Shown: positions 21,465 through 33,148, numbered from the stretch's first letter. The stretch is DNA of 64,000 nucleotides from Plasmodium brasilianum (GCF_023973825.1 NC_090125.1:442501-506500), one strand, 5' to 3'. Program-made: numbers and translations. Notes: generated from the letters alone by a model not told the origin.

Positions 21465-23893
21465 ATGCTAAAAGTTCTGTTACCCCTATTAAAATTTAGC
21501 AATAATTGCAACACAAATATTTTCAATCGTTCGGCCTATTCTTCATTAACGTTATTAAAAAAAAAAAAAAAAAATTTTCTGAAAGTACACAAAATAGTTT
21601 TTACTACGATGAATGAGAAAAAAGAGCATATTCTCGAAGGGGAAAAGGGAAAACACTCGCAAGCGAAGTAATTTTAAAATTTCGCAATTTTGCGGTATTG
21701 CAATTTTGAAGTTTTTTTCCCAATTATGAAATGGGAAAAGCACAAAAATGAAGATGTGCACATATATATATATATATATATATATACAAACATATGTACA
21801 TGAGTATACCTTCTGCATGAGGATGTCAAATACTTCTTTTTTTTTTTTAATGAGAGAAAAGAAGTACATATATATGTCGCGGAAGGATGTACGTGCATGT
21901 ACACATACACGTGCACATGTATACTTATGTACATAAACACATATACGTTTGCACACATATCTTCACATGCACATATCTTCACATACACATATACGTATGT
22001 ACACATATCTTCACATACACATATACGTATGCACACATATCTTCACATACACATATACGTATGCACACATATCTTCACATACACATATACGTATGCACTC
22101 ATATCTTCACATACACATATACGTATGCACTCATATCTTCACATACACATATACGTATGCACTCATATCTTCACATACACATATACATATGCACTCATAT
22201 CTTCACATACACATATACATATGCACTCATATCTTCACATACACATATACATATGCACTCATATCTTCACATACACATATACATATGCACACATATCTTC
22301 ACATACACATATACGTACTTTGATGCACTTTTTTCCCTGCGCAGGGACAAGAAGAAGGAGGAGGAGGCGGAAGTGGACCCACGACTGTACTATGAAAATA
22401 GGTCTAAATTTATTCTAGAACAGAAGGCAAAAGGAATAAACGCGTATCCACATAAGTTTGAAAGAACAATTAGTATTCCTGATTATATAGAGAAATATAA
22501 AAATTTATCAGATGGAGAACACTTAGAAGATACAGTATTAAATCTAACAGGTAGAATAATGAGAGTATCAGCATCAGGCCAAAAATTGCGTTTTTTTGAT
22601 TTAGTAGGAGATGGGGAAAAAATACAAGTTTTAGCAAATTATGCATTTCATGATCATACAAAAACAAATTTTGCAGAATGTTATGATAAGATAAGAAGAG
22701 GTGATATTGTAGGTATAGTAGGTTTCCCAGGTAAGAGTAAAAAAGGGGAATTGAGTATATTTCCAAAAGAGACAATTATATTATCCCCTTGCTTACATAT
22801 GTTACCTATGAAATATGGATTAAAAGATACAGAAATAAGGTATAGGCAGAGATATTTAGATTTAATTATTAATGAAACAACTAGAAATACATTTATAACA
22901 AGAACAAAAATTATAAATTTTTTAAGAAATTTTTTAAATGAAAGAGGTTTTATAGAAGTAGAAACACCAGTTATGAGTATAGTAGCAGGTGGAGCAAATG
23001 CAAGACCATTTATTACGCATCATAATGATTTAGATTTAAATTTGTTTTTAAGAATTGCTACTGAATTACCATTAAAAATGTTAATTATTGGAGGATTAGA
23101 TAGAGTATATGAAATAGGAAAGGTATTTAGAAATGAAGGTATTGACAATACACATAATCCAGAATTTACGTCATGTGAGTTTTATTGGGCTTATGCAGAT
23201 TATAATGACTTAATAAAATGGTCTGAAGATTTTTTATCAGGTTTAGTTTATCATTTATTTGGCAAGTATAAGATTTTATATAATAAAGATGGACCTGATA
23301 AAGATGCTATTGAAATTGACTTTACTCCACCATATCCTAAAGTTTCAATAATTGAAGAATTAGAAAAAATGACGAATACAAAATTGGAACAACCATTTGA
23401 TTCAGTTCAAACTATTGAAAAAATGATTAATATTATTAAAATTCATAAAATAGAATTACCTAACCCACCAACTGCTGCAAAATTATTAGATCAATTAGCT
23501 TCTCATTTTATAGAAAATAAATATACAGATAGGCCTTTCTTTATTATTGAACATCCACAAATTATGAGTCCATTAGCCAAATATCATAGATCTAAACCAG
23601 GATTAACAGAACGATTAGAAATGTTTATATGTGGGAAGGAAGTACTAAATGCTTATACAGAATTAAATGATCCCTTTAAACAAAAGGAATGTTTTTCAGC
23701 TCAACTAAAGGATAGAGAGATAGGGGATACTGAAGCTTTTCAATTTGATGCTGCTTTTTGTACTTCCTTAGAATATGCCTTACCTCCAACAGGAGGATTG
23801 GGTTTAGGAATTGACAGAATTACCATGTTTTTAACGAATAAAAATTGCATCAAGGATGTAATACTCTTCCCCACTATGAGACCGGTCAACTAG
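21465..23893 (+). CDS. KRS1: Lysyl-tRNA synthetase (cytosolic, class II)
   Basis: Exon 1 is 21465-21667 and exon 2 is 22345-23893, joined AA|GTAATT...CAG|G in phase 2, giving 583 residues. From memory this is the length of P. falciparum KRS1, and residue 77 falls on the [11 protein letters not shown] segment where the crystallised construct begins, which supports the upstream ATG over the internal one at 21609. Visible parts are the OB-fold anticodon-binding domain (about 120-230), motif 1 ([11 protein letters not shown]), motif 2 ([20 protein letters not shown]) and motif 3 ([14 protein letters not shown]). The enzyme charges tRNA-Lys. The first 70 residues, starting [13 protein letters not shown], look like a poly-Lys-containing leader. 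The 677-bp intron is mostly a 30-bp repeat. Confidence 0.95.
21905..22316 (+). repeat. 30-bp tandem repeat inside the LysRS intron
   Basis: About thirteen copies of a 30-bp unit containing CATATCTTCACATACACATA, with CGTATG/CATATG and CACAC/CACTC variants that change along the array. The period is a multiple of three and no frame has stops, so the array merges with the following LysRS exon into an apparent 668-residue frame. The splice acceptor at 22343-22344 separates them. Confidence 0.93.
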
Positions 23894-24912
23894 ACTCGCA
23901 TTTGAGTACGAGTTCAAAATGGCATACACACATATGTGTACAAAACGTATCTATTTAACGTTTGTTTTATGTGCATTGTATTGCGATGTTCATCGTATGT
24001 GTTTTGTTAAAACTGTTCGTATAAGTTTTGTGTAAAAAGTGGGCTTATGAATGTTGTATAAAAATTATACATATAAAACTGTTCTGTTGTATTATTTTTA
24101 TTTCTATTTTTATTTCTATTTTTATTTTTATTTTTATTTTTTTCCCCCTTTTTTATTACCTCAACGTATCTAATGTGTTATTTTTAATACCATGATGAAT
24201 GACAGGCTTCTTGTATTGTACGTCTCAAAATGGAATAGAAATATTGAGAATGGAGAGAAACAAAGAGGTAGGGGAAAATAAAAAAAAAAAAAAAAAAAAA
24301 AGAAAGAAAAAAAAAATTTATTTTTTTGAAGCTATATTTACCATTAACGTAGGTTTAAAAATTCCTGTTCCTCTCATCATTGTTGCTTCTTCACCATTAC
24401 TCACTTCTCTTTACTAATTATTCTTTTCTTTTTTTTTTTTTTTTTTTTTTCCTCTTGTCCAATTTTTTTCTATTATCTGTTTTCATCCTTTTTATTAACC
24501 TTCATTAATATTTTCTTTTCAAGTACATTTTCCTTTTATATTTTTGTATGTATTGTATAATTTTATTATCTCACTAAATTTTAATATGCTACACGTTTTA
24601 ACATTTTAAATAACGAAAAAATAGCAAAAAAAAAAAAAAAATAAATAATGTATGGTATGTAGGAAGTTCACGAAGAGCATGTTGTATATACACTGAAACG
24701 GGGAATAATATATTTTTTTTTTATTAAAATACATCTATAGTTACAACTGATTAGGCTTAAACAAAAGGTACTGCATTGCTGTGAATAGCTATTCCCTGTT
24801 CAATTTGCTCTTTTTCTTTTTTAATTTATTTGTTACATGAACATGTTATATATACATGTATATAAATATTTTTTTTTTTTTTTTTTTTGTCTCTCCGTGT
24901 TTTTCTGCCATT
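23894..24912. other. Intergenic, homopolymer-rich
   Basis: No gene seen. It holds the LysRS 3' region, TTTTTATTTCTATTTTTA-type repeats (24098-24140), an A run (24279-24300), a T run (24428-24450) and a long T tract (24869-24888) just before the coiled-coil gene start. Confidence 0.7.
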
Positions 24913-25388
24913 ATGATAGACAATAATAAGATGATCGGTTTTGACGTAAACTACTTTTTGAAAAATTGTACAGACTTAGAAAAGGCATATGAAAACTTGC
25001 TAAGTGAAAAAAAACAAAGTGAACTGAGGCTAAATGAGGCGCTAAACAGATTTAAAGAAATAAATGAAAAATATGAACAAGAAAAAAAAAGTACAATATT
25101 TTCAAAAAATAGAACAACAAAACAACAACAAATGCATAGTACAAAGTAAGTACATACAAATCATTATTATATTACATACACATATTTTGCTGATGTATAT
25201 TAATGAATGCCTAGACACTTTAGATATTTCACTGTCCATATCGGAACACACTGATAAATTAATAAAAAAGCAAAAATATTCGGAAAGGTTAAGAACCAAA
25301 CATAAAGCTCTTTATTTTTAATGCACTACAGCATTTGCATAATATTGTTATGTCCTATACAAGTATTAACATTTACGTGTGTACACAT

Positions 25389-25424
<36 letters not shown>

Positions 25425-26126
25425 ATACATACACAAGTTTATACGTATGTCATTTATTTTATGTACAAAATTTATAGCTACGAGAATGTGAAGAAACAGA
25501 ACGAAGACTTTAAGGAAAAAATTGAAATGCTCAAGAAGGAAAAAGAACAAGGTACTACTTAGAAATTTTTCAAAGGAACCAAAAAATAAAAAAAATAGAA
25601 ATACGTAAATAGTTTCAAAAATATAATTTTATATACGTTCTGACGATTTGCGACCTTAGCTCCTAACCGCCTCAACACTTTACTGCTTTTTTTTTTTTAT
25701 AGCAAAACTAAACATGGAGGAGAAAATAAAAATGATGGATATTAAAAGACGCCGAGAAACTGAAACATACGAAAAACAGATAGTTAACAATTTTTATGAC
25801 ATACATAATAAACATCCCTCGAACAGATACATAATTATAATGTTTTCTTTTCTATTTTTTTATATATTTTTCTTTTTTTTTCATATCATTAAACAGAGAA
25901 ACGATAAAAACAAAATGCTCGAACTGGAGAGGCTCATAGCAGAATTAGGTCTAGATATATCAACCAAAGAGTAATTGAAATGAACGAAAATGTTAAGCAC
26001 GCGTTAGTTGGAAAAGCCGATGTTCCTACAAACATACTCACATACATAATTACAAGCATACAAACACACATACAAACTTAAATGCATACATACATACATA
26101 CATACATACATACATACATACATACA

Positions 26127-26158
<32 letters not shown>

Positions 26159-27232
26159 ACCCCGTTTTAATGCTGTTCTGTGAAATAGCTTGTCTAATAA
26201 TTTGCCTTTAGTGCAGAGATAAAAAAGCTACGCTCTTTTTTAAATGAACTTCAACAAGATAACGAAAGAAAAATTTTAGAATACGAGCAACAAATTAAAG
26301 ATTTAATTATAAAAAACGAACAAAACAACAGAAAAAATAAGGTACAATTAATTTCCACGTTTAACATTTCCTTATTATAGAAATAACACACTACTGTCTT
26401 GTTAGTACCAATGGCTAATCATTTTGTATGCGCATTATGTACACGTATAAATAAACATTCGTAACATATACATCAGCATGAACATATACATATGCATATA
26501 CATATACATATATATATATATACATTTCTTTGAACATTTTCAAAACAATCGGTAGGAAGTAATCAAAGATATAATAAAGGATAGTGACAATTTAGCATTA
26601 AATAATTTAAAGAATAAACTTCAGTTGTTACAACAAGTTAGAGAAAAAAAATAAAATAATAAAATAAAATAATAAAATAAAATAATAAAATAAAATAAAT
26701 AATAAAATAAATAATAAAATAAATAATAAAATAAATAATAAAATAAATAATAAAATAAATAATAAAATAAATAATAAAATAAATAATAAAATAAATAATA
26801 AAATAAATAATAAAATAAAAAATAAAATAAAAAATAAAATAAAAAAAATTAAAAAAATTAAAAATTGAAAAAATATAAAATACAAAGTATAAAATACAAT
26901 ATACAATATACAAAATACAATATATAAAATACAATATACAAAGTATAAAATACAATATACAAAATACAATATACAAAATAACACAAATAAACTTAAAAAA
27001 ATGACATATATGACTGAAAAGAAGTATATAAAATAACGAATTACAAATAAGAACTGAACTGTGTTAATAATAGAAGCATCATTTGGTATTTTTTTAATGC
27101 ACACAGGACTACAATAAGTTGGAGAAGGATTATATAAATTTAAAAAAGAGTCTAAGTAAAACATCAAAAAAAACAAGTACTTCAACAGAACGTGTTAAGA
27201 ACCAATGTTCGAAAGGTTTATATAAAATATAG
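24913..27232 (+). CDS. Eight-exon coiled-coil protein, function unknown
   Basis: Phase-consistent exons are 24913-25138, 25215-25287, 25478-25551, 25703-25782, 25897-25970, 26212-26341, 26556-26636 and 27107-27232, giving 287 residues. Donors and acceptors are GT..AG throughout. The first donor is least certain: GTACAA at 25139 or at 25091 both fit phase, while the stronger-looking GTAAGT at 25146 does not. Nearly the whole product is predicted coiled coil (Glu/Lys/Leu heptads, for example LEKAYENLLSEKKQSELRL and MLELERLIAELGLDIS), ending in a Ser/Thr/Lys-rich tail. No signal or enzymatic motif is present. A structural or cytoskeletal role is plausible, but I do not recognise the family. Intron 4 is a stop-free multiple of three. 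Confidence 0.72.
26647..26990. repeat. AT-rich arrays in intron 7 of the coiled-coil gene
   Basis: An AATAAAATAA-type array (26650-26850) is followed by ATACAATATACAAAAT-type repeats (26870-26985). They fill most of the 470-bp last intron. The minus strand reads as Phe/Ile/Leu-rich frames that are artefacts. Confidence 0.9.
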
Positions 27233-27860
27233 CATGTACGTGAAAAAAATTTATATAGTATAACTACTCTAGCAATTTTCAATTCATATAATTGAGAATT
27301 TGCATATTTTTCAAGAAGTTTCCAAAAAGCAAAAAGTTAACATTCCCATGTAATAGAAATAAGAAAAGGTTTGTGGGAAAGTATGGGTATATGTACTTGC
27401 AAAAAAAAAAAATTTGGCAAAATAAAGGACGTTACTAATTTGTATTAGAAAATTGTTCAACTCTAATGTGTAAAAAAGGACGATAGAAATGTAGTATCAA
27501 AGTACTGACTGAAATATATCGTTATTCTACACTCGTTTACAAATGTGCAAAAGGCTGTAATAGATTAATATATATATATATATACATATATTTATGCATA
27601 TGTGCATTTTTTTTATTATTATTATTTTTTTTTTTTTTTGCATACACCTAAAAAAAAAATAAGTGTTCCATCATACGAAATATATTTTTTATTTTATTTT
27701 TCCACCCTTTATGCATGTTTGTATGTACCCATATAATGTTCTTATAATATTCATATATGTATTTGTATATATATACATATATATACATACACGTATATAA
27801 TCACTCTAGGTACGTGTTCTCTGGTTTAAATATATTATATACCATTGGCACAATTTCATA
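27233..27860. other. Intergenic between two plus-strand genes
   Basis: No gene seen. The stretch is A+T-rich with a TA run (27569-27583), a T tract (27627-27640) and ATAC-type alternation (27740-27800). Confidence 0.75.
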
Positions 27861-28403
27861 ATGAATTTGAAAGTTCTCTTTTTTTTTCTTTTTCTTAATT
27901 TAATGATAAAGCAAAATTATTCAGAGGCGAAATTAATTAAATTTAAAGTACCCACACCTTTTCAATTGTACATTGTGCATTCGAACATATTGAAGGGGGG
28001 TAATAAATATTTTTATGTAATAAAAAAAGAACATATATCAAAAAATAAATTTAATATAAGAGAAAATAATGATGATGGAAACATTGAACCATTTAAAAAT
28101 AGGTCATTAAATAGTAATATATTTCGAAATAAATACAATTATATTCCATCAATGGATGAAGTGAAGGAAGATATAGAAAATTTTAAGAGAGACCATTCTT
28201 TTTATTTTACAGAACATAGTATACTTGAACTAATAAACATAGAAAATAATATCATAGTATTAAATATTGAAGGAAAATTTTTTGAAGATATTAATGTAGT
28301 ATTTGCAGAAGTTACAAAATATTTATTGAACAAACATTTGGGTATTTTAGGTGTTCATCCGTATAACATAAAAGCGCTTAACATAAAACAAAGTGAAACT
28401 TAA
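27861..28403 (+). CDS. Small signal-peptide protein; possible Ycf54-like fold
   Basis: A 180-residue protein in a single exon. Residues about 4-17 form a hydrophobic signal core, followed by SEAKLIKFKVP, so it enters the secretory route and may carry an apicoplast leader. The mature part has GGNKYFYVIKKEHI, then an Asn-rich linker, then SMDEVKEDIENFKRDHSFYF, then NNIIVLNIEGKFFEDINVVF and a closing helix. The order 'KYxxV...DxFxF...VVxxNxxFIxWxxxRxxYVL' is reminiscent of Ycf54/DUF2488, the small accessory protein of the chlorophyll-ring cyclase in cyanobacteria and algae. That is a pattern comparison from memory and unproven. It is convergent with the GPN3-like gene. Confidence 0.68.
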   Translation: MNLKVLFFFLFLNLMIKQNYSEAKLIKFKVPTPFQLYIVHSNILKGGNKYFYVIKKEHISKNKFNIRENNDDGNIEPFKNRSLNSNIFRNKYNYIPSMDEVKEDIENFKRDHSFYFTEHSILELINIENNIIVLNIEGKFFEDINVVFAEVTKYLLNKHLGILGVHPYNIKALNIKQSET

Positions 28404-29043
28404 TAAATTCTTCATCTTTCAATCATAGTAATTTATGTTATATTTCTTTGTTTTGTAATAATAAAATGTTATTACTTTTTTTTTTTTTATTCAAAAATTT
28501 TGCTTACTTTTTTTAGCTGTCCTGTTCATAATTTTTATTTACCTTTTTGAAAAGTACCTTACGTGTGCATATTTTTTTTCATTTTTCTTCTTATGTCATT
28601 TTTTTAAAAAGAATGGCAATTAAATCCGTGAATTTTAAAATAAAAAGAGTTGCATATTTGTTCTTTTCCTTTTTTTACACCACAGTGTAGTAAATATATT
28701 AATCAATTTTCAGTGTACGTAAAAAAAAAAAAAAAATATTACGTGTGTATGTAACTGTGTCTTGAAACAAACTCCGTTAAAAAATATATGTACACATATA
28801 CATGTGTATATGTATACACGTAAATGCAATTTAAAAGAAGAAAACTAAACAACGAAAAGTATAAATGGAGGTAGTAAATGTTCGTAGAAGATGCACGCAT
28901 TTGATGTGCGTTGCAAATGTGCTTGGCAAAGGTAAGACCCCCTTACTGTTAATTAAGCACATTTTTACAAATTTTGGTGCGAGGAAAAAATAGGAAGTTG
29001 CAAATTTTGCGCAAGCGCCAAATAATATAATATATATGATATT

Positions 29044-29081
<38 letters not shown>

Positions 29082-29141
29082 TTTATTTTATTTTATTTTA
29101 TTTTTTCTGTTTAATAGACATAATTCATTTTATGCCTCAAT
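28404..29141. other. Convergent intergenic region
   Basis: Holds the 3' ends of the small signal-peptide gene (+) and GPN3 (-). T tracts, an A run (28721-28736) and a TA run (29047-29079) followed by TTTTA repeats are present. No gene seen. Confidence 0.75.
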
Positions 29142-30398
29142 TTACATATCATAGTTATCATTCACATCCTTGTCTTCTCCATACTGTATTATCATATCTA
29201 TAGAGCTTATTATAAAATCAACATTATCATCATCATAAATATTTAAGGGTAAAAAGGAAACCAAATTAAAATCTTCTATAATATTCGCAAGGGCACTATT
29301 TAATTTGTAGTATTTTTTCGACAAACATTTATTGGCAGTTATAATAATATCATGGGGATCTAGAGCAAGTATTTCATTTAATTTTTCATAATTTCTTTGG
29401 TACGTTTTTTCTTCAATTTCTTCAGACCGTACTGTGTCATTACTACTACTATGCCCTGAAAAATTAGTATATGAATTTTCATTATTCCCTTCAGACATAT
29501 TTAGTGAGGAATAACTAGAAATACTTCTATTATCATCATAGTCAGAGTATAAGACGTACTCATCTCTGAAGGACTTTTTGTTATTTATATATTCTAGCTC
29601 CTTTAAAAAACCATCATCATTACAGTTATTACCATTATTATTATTATTATTATTATTAGCTTCTTCCGATTCGCGGTTAGTCGTACTTTTTATCGTCTTT
29701 ATTTTTTTATTAATTTTTTTATATAGCTGTCTTTGAAAAAAAAAATTATTTTTATATTTAAATTTTTTAAATTCTTCATAATAATTTCGACTTATTAATA
29801 GGTCACATTTTGTTAATATATTAATATGAGGTAATTCAAAATTTATCATAGTTGATAAACTAGTTAAATATGCTGACAATAATTTTGTATTTGAGCTTAT
29901 AAAAGATATATCAATCATAAAGACAACAATTAATTTTATATTTTTATCTGTAAATATATTTAATATTTTTTTGAAATAATCTGTATGTGTATATAATTCG
30001 ATTTGTCCTGGTGTGTCGATTATAAAATAATTATCATCTTCATCATAAGCATTTAATTCATCATCTAGTAAATATGAATTTTCATATAATAATTCTACAC
30101 TTTTTAATAAAGCACAATTTGGACCAAGCATTTGTTCTTCCATTAAACTATTTACATCAACATAATTTCTTATGTCAATATCATATATTGCATCATAATA
30201 ATTATTTAATTCTTTTTCAATATTGGATGTTGTATTTATTGCTCTCTTTTTTCTTTCATAGTAATATTCTTCGCTTGCGCTATCTAAGTTAACAACGTAG
30301 CAATTCCTTTTTTTTATTTTCATAAATTCTTTCATTAATTTGCAGTAGTTCGTTTTTCCACTACCCGCTGGACCTACTACCACTTGGCCGTATTTCAT
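29142..30398 (-). CDS. GPN-loop GTPase 3-like protein
   Basis: A 418-residue protein from the ATG at 30398; the frame upstream is poly-Phe and has no such motif. It starts MKYGQVVVGPAGSGKTNYC (P-loop), then VNLDSASEEYYYE, the defining Gly-Pro-Asn loop LGPNCALL, the switch IDTPGQIELYTH, and the base-specificity motif TKCDLL. The C-terminus IDMIIQYGEDKD matches the ending of GPN3 rather than GPN1 or GPN2. GPN GTPases work as dimers in assembly and nuclear import of RNA polymerase II. A low-complexity insert of about 120 residues (Asn run, Ser-rich acidic stretch) separates TKCDLL from the C-terminal part, so the protein is longer than the roughly 284-residue human GPN3. Confidence 0.9.
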   Translation of the reverse strand: MKYGQVVVGPAGSGKTNYCKLMKEFMKIKKRNCYVVNLDSASEEYYYERKKRAINTTSNIEKELNNYYDAIYDIDIRNYVDVNSLMEEQMLGPNCALLKSVELLYENSYLLDDELNAYDEDDNYFIIDTPGQIELYTHTDYFKKILNIFTDKNIKLIVVFMIDISFISSNTKLLSAYLTSLSTMINFELPHINILTKCDLLISRNYYEEFKKFKYKNNFFFQRQLYKKINKKIKTIKSTTNRESEEANNNNNNNNGNNCNDDGFLKELEYINNKKSFRDEYVLYSDYDDNRSISSYSSLNMSEGNNENSYTNFSGHSSSNDTVRSEEIEEKTYQRNYEKLNEILALDPHDIIITANKCLSKKYYKLNSALANIIEDFNLVSFLPLNIYDDDNVDFIISSIDMIIQYGEDKDVNDNYDM

Positions 30399-30705
30399 GT
30401 TGAAGAAACGGCAGCAAAATGGGAAATTTAAGAAAACGGAACGGAAAGCAAAAGGGATGAAAAAGGGAAAATAAAGCGAACAAATGAGGAAAAAAAAAAA
30501 AATTAAATTATTACGTAAAAAAGTACAATACCAAATTGTCACTCAGTCAAGTGAGGTACTATTCGAACTCTATATTTAGCATATAAATGCTATTTACAAT
30601 GCCAAAAGAAAAAATAGGTCACTACATTATATTATATTAAAAAAATTTGGTATTGCAATTTGAGGAAATACCTTTAAAAAGTGATAAAAAAAAAAAAAAA
30701 AAAAA

Positions 30706-30738
<33 letters not shown>

Positions 30739-30953
30739 CATTTACGTAACAAAAAAAAAAAAAAAACCCACAAAAAATTAATCCTATACTATTGGTATAA
30801 CCTGAAGATTTTAATTTAAAAATTGGAAAAGAAATTATTATTTTTTTTTTTATTCCATTTTTTGTATATGTTATACAAAATAACAACAGCTTAGTATGTA
30901 AATATTATCAGTTAAGCAATTTTTTCTTAAAAATAAAATAAAATAACGCGTAT

Positions 30954-31010
<57 letters not shown>

Positions 31011-31992
31011 TTTCCTTGCAAGCGCTACTTTTATATATATTATTTCGACTCTTTGAAGGAAAGCTGTTGGTATGAAAAAAGTTAGTCGCGTTATTTGCAT
31101 ATTTTATAAAAGACCAACACAGTTCTGTATTAACATTTTTAAATAGATTTTTCTTTTATTTTCACGTTTCATATATATTATCTTCTATCACTTTGGAAAA
31201 AATATTATATACATGAATGTTCATATACATATATATGTATATGTATATATTGCATACACGTAAGAAATTATGCCACGTTCTCCTTTCCAAATGACAATAT
31301 CTTACAAAATTTTAATTGTAATGCTTTCCTTCTTTTGGAGTAATACACTAATAAATAAGTATTATAAATAAAAAAAAAAAAAAAAATCATACTTCCTATT
31401 TCGTTGTTGTTTTTCGATGTTTACACCCAACTCCATTGGTACATAACCCTATTTCAATAACAAAATTAATACAAATAATACTTGAGGAATGAAAAGTTTT
31501 TCATACTAAATATAAATGTTAACTTAAAAAAATGTTCATAAAGCTAATTTTAAAAATATATATAATAAAGAGATAAAAAAAAAAAAAAAATTAAATGATA
31601 TATTTTTGTAAATATTAAAAGGGTCTTTCCCCCCCCCACCCATGCTAAGGAAGAGCTTCAAAAAGCTATGCTTAAAAAGTATACATATTTTATTATATCA
31701 TATTTTCCTTCCAAAAAAATAAAAAAAAAAAAAAAAAAGGGTTAAGAAAATAAACTCTTCCAAAAACAATTAGTCAATAAGAAACCTAATACGCAATATT
31801 GAAATGAATTTTAGTTGCAGGAATGTTTTTTCCACAAATTGTCCAATATGTAACATAACACACAAAAAAAAAAAAAAAAAAATGCAAAATATGAAAATGC
31901 AAAAAAGGAAAATACAAAATATGAAAATGCAAAAAAGGAAAATGCAAAATATGAAAATGCAAGAAAGTAAATGCAAAAAAGAAAAAAAAGAG
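30399..31992. other. Intergenic, no gene seen
   Basis: The 5' region of GPN3 and the 3' region of the M50B-like gene. It holds A runs (30685-30706, 30751-30767, 31374-31386, 31719-31738), TA microsatellites (30715-30736, 30963-31006), a C run (31629-31637, rare in this sequence) and an AAATATGAAAATGCAAAAAA array (31880-31985) that creates shadow frames. Confidence 0.7.
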
Positions 31993-32812
31993 TCATTTAT
32001 CAAACTCGTTCACTTGAATAGCAGCGATGAGATAAACGGTTAAGAGAATGAAAAGGAAATTAACTAAAAACCATAGAACTCCACAAAATTTGGAGTTACA
32101 TTTTGTTAATTCTGCATATTTGTAAGCATCTGACTCTGGTGTTGATCTTGTAATTAAATCCTCAAAAATATCTACCATACTGTACATCTCGTTCAATACA
32201 CCTATAAAAGTCATTATTATTTTTAAAGGCCAGTCTTTTACTTGCTCTTTGAAATGTACACACAAAAACCAAATAAATATAGTAGTGCCCAGAAAAAGAA
32301 CACACAGAAATCTCAAAAAAAAATTGTTGGCATAAAATATTAACACAATTAGTAATAAAAAACATAGTAATCCAGCTGATGCTAATAATGTCCATTTATG
32401 TATATATGCCATCAAAATAAAAAACATTCCATAAAAACATGAACCGATATATCCCGCAGGTAATATAACGAATTTATTTCCTCCAACTGTGTTTGTGCAT
32501 CCCCCATGATCTCGGTTCACCTCTACATTTTACATCAAAGGAAAAAGGGAAAAGCAGAAAAACATAATGACGTAACGGAATATTGCATCAATAACGTAAT
32601 GACGCAGTGCCGCAATGACGAAATGCGGAAATAACGGAGAGGTCAAAAAACTTAACATACTGTTTTGCGTATAACACTACAGAATGAAATGAAATACTTT
32701 CAACAAATTTTACACTTTTGTAAAAACGTTTTAACTATATACAGAAGCAACTCTGCAAAATTCGTGGCACATGTATACAGTATATTAAAAAACAGAAAAG
32801 GGAAAAATATCT

Positions 32813-32845
<33 letters not shown>

Positions 32846-33148
32846 CCTCTTTTTTTTTGTTTGCATAAAAATATATACATGACGCAGCTAGCATTTAAAT
32901 TAAGCACAACTTATATGCAATTTTTGCTTTTTCTTTTCAAACTAACCTATGCCTTTTACTTTCCCTCCAGTTAACCAGCAAGCAGAGGCATGAGAAAATT
33001 CATGCAAAAAAACAGTTAGTAGTTTAAATGGCTCTAATATTTTACATTTCCAAAATAGTGTATTTATAAGTACACACGCGGAAATGGTTATAAATGTTAT
33101 GTTTTGATTGCGTTCACAGCAATTTTTTAAGGTAAAATCGAAATTCAT
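31993..33148 (-). CDS. Peptidase M50B-like membrane metalloprotease, two exons
   Basis: Exon 1 is 32947-33148 and exon 2 is 31993-32522, joined G|GTTAGT...GTAG|AG in phase 1, giving 243 residues. Exon 1 ends with the zinc-site motif LHEFSHASACWLTGGKVKGI (HExxH with the family's 'HExxHA...TGG+V'). Exon 2 continues EVNRDHGGCTNTVGG and ILPAGYIGS, the conserved 'GG.T...GG......AGY+GS' region of the M50B-like family. At least five hydrophobic segments follow. The join restores a continuous family signature across the intron, which is strong support. Family members are presumed intramembrane proteases; the substrate and membrane are unknown. Confidence 0.88.

Noticed and set aside
30400..30542. Upstream extension of the GPN3 frame (48 residues, Phe/Leu-rich)
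   Set aside because: Poly-T/A-derived sequence; the GTPase family starts at the MKYGQVVVGPAGSGKT methionine.
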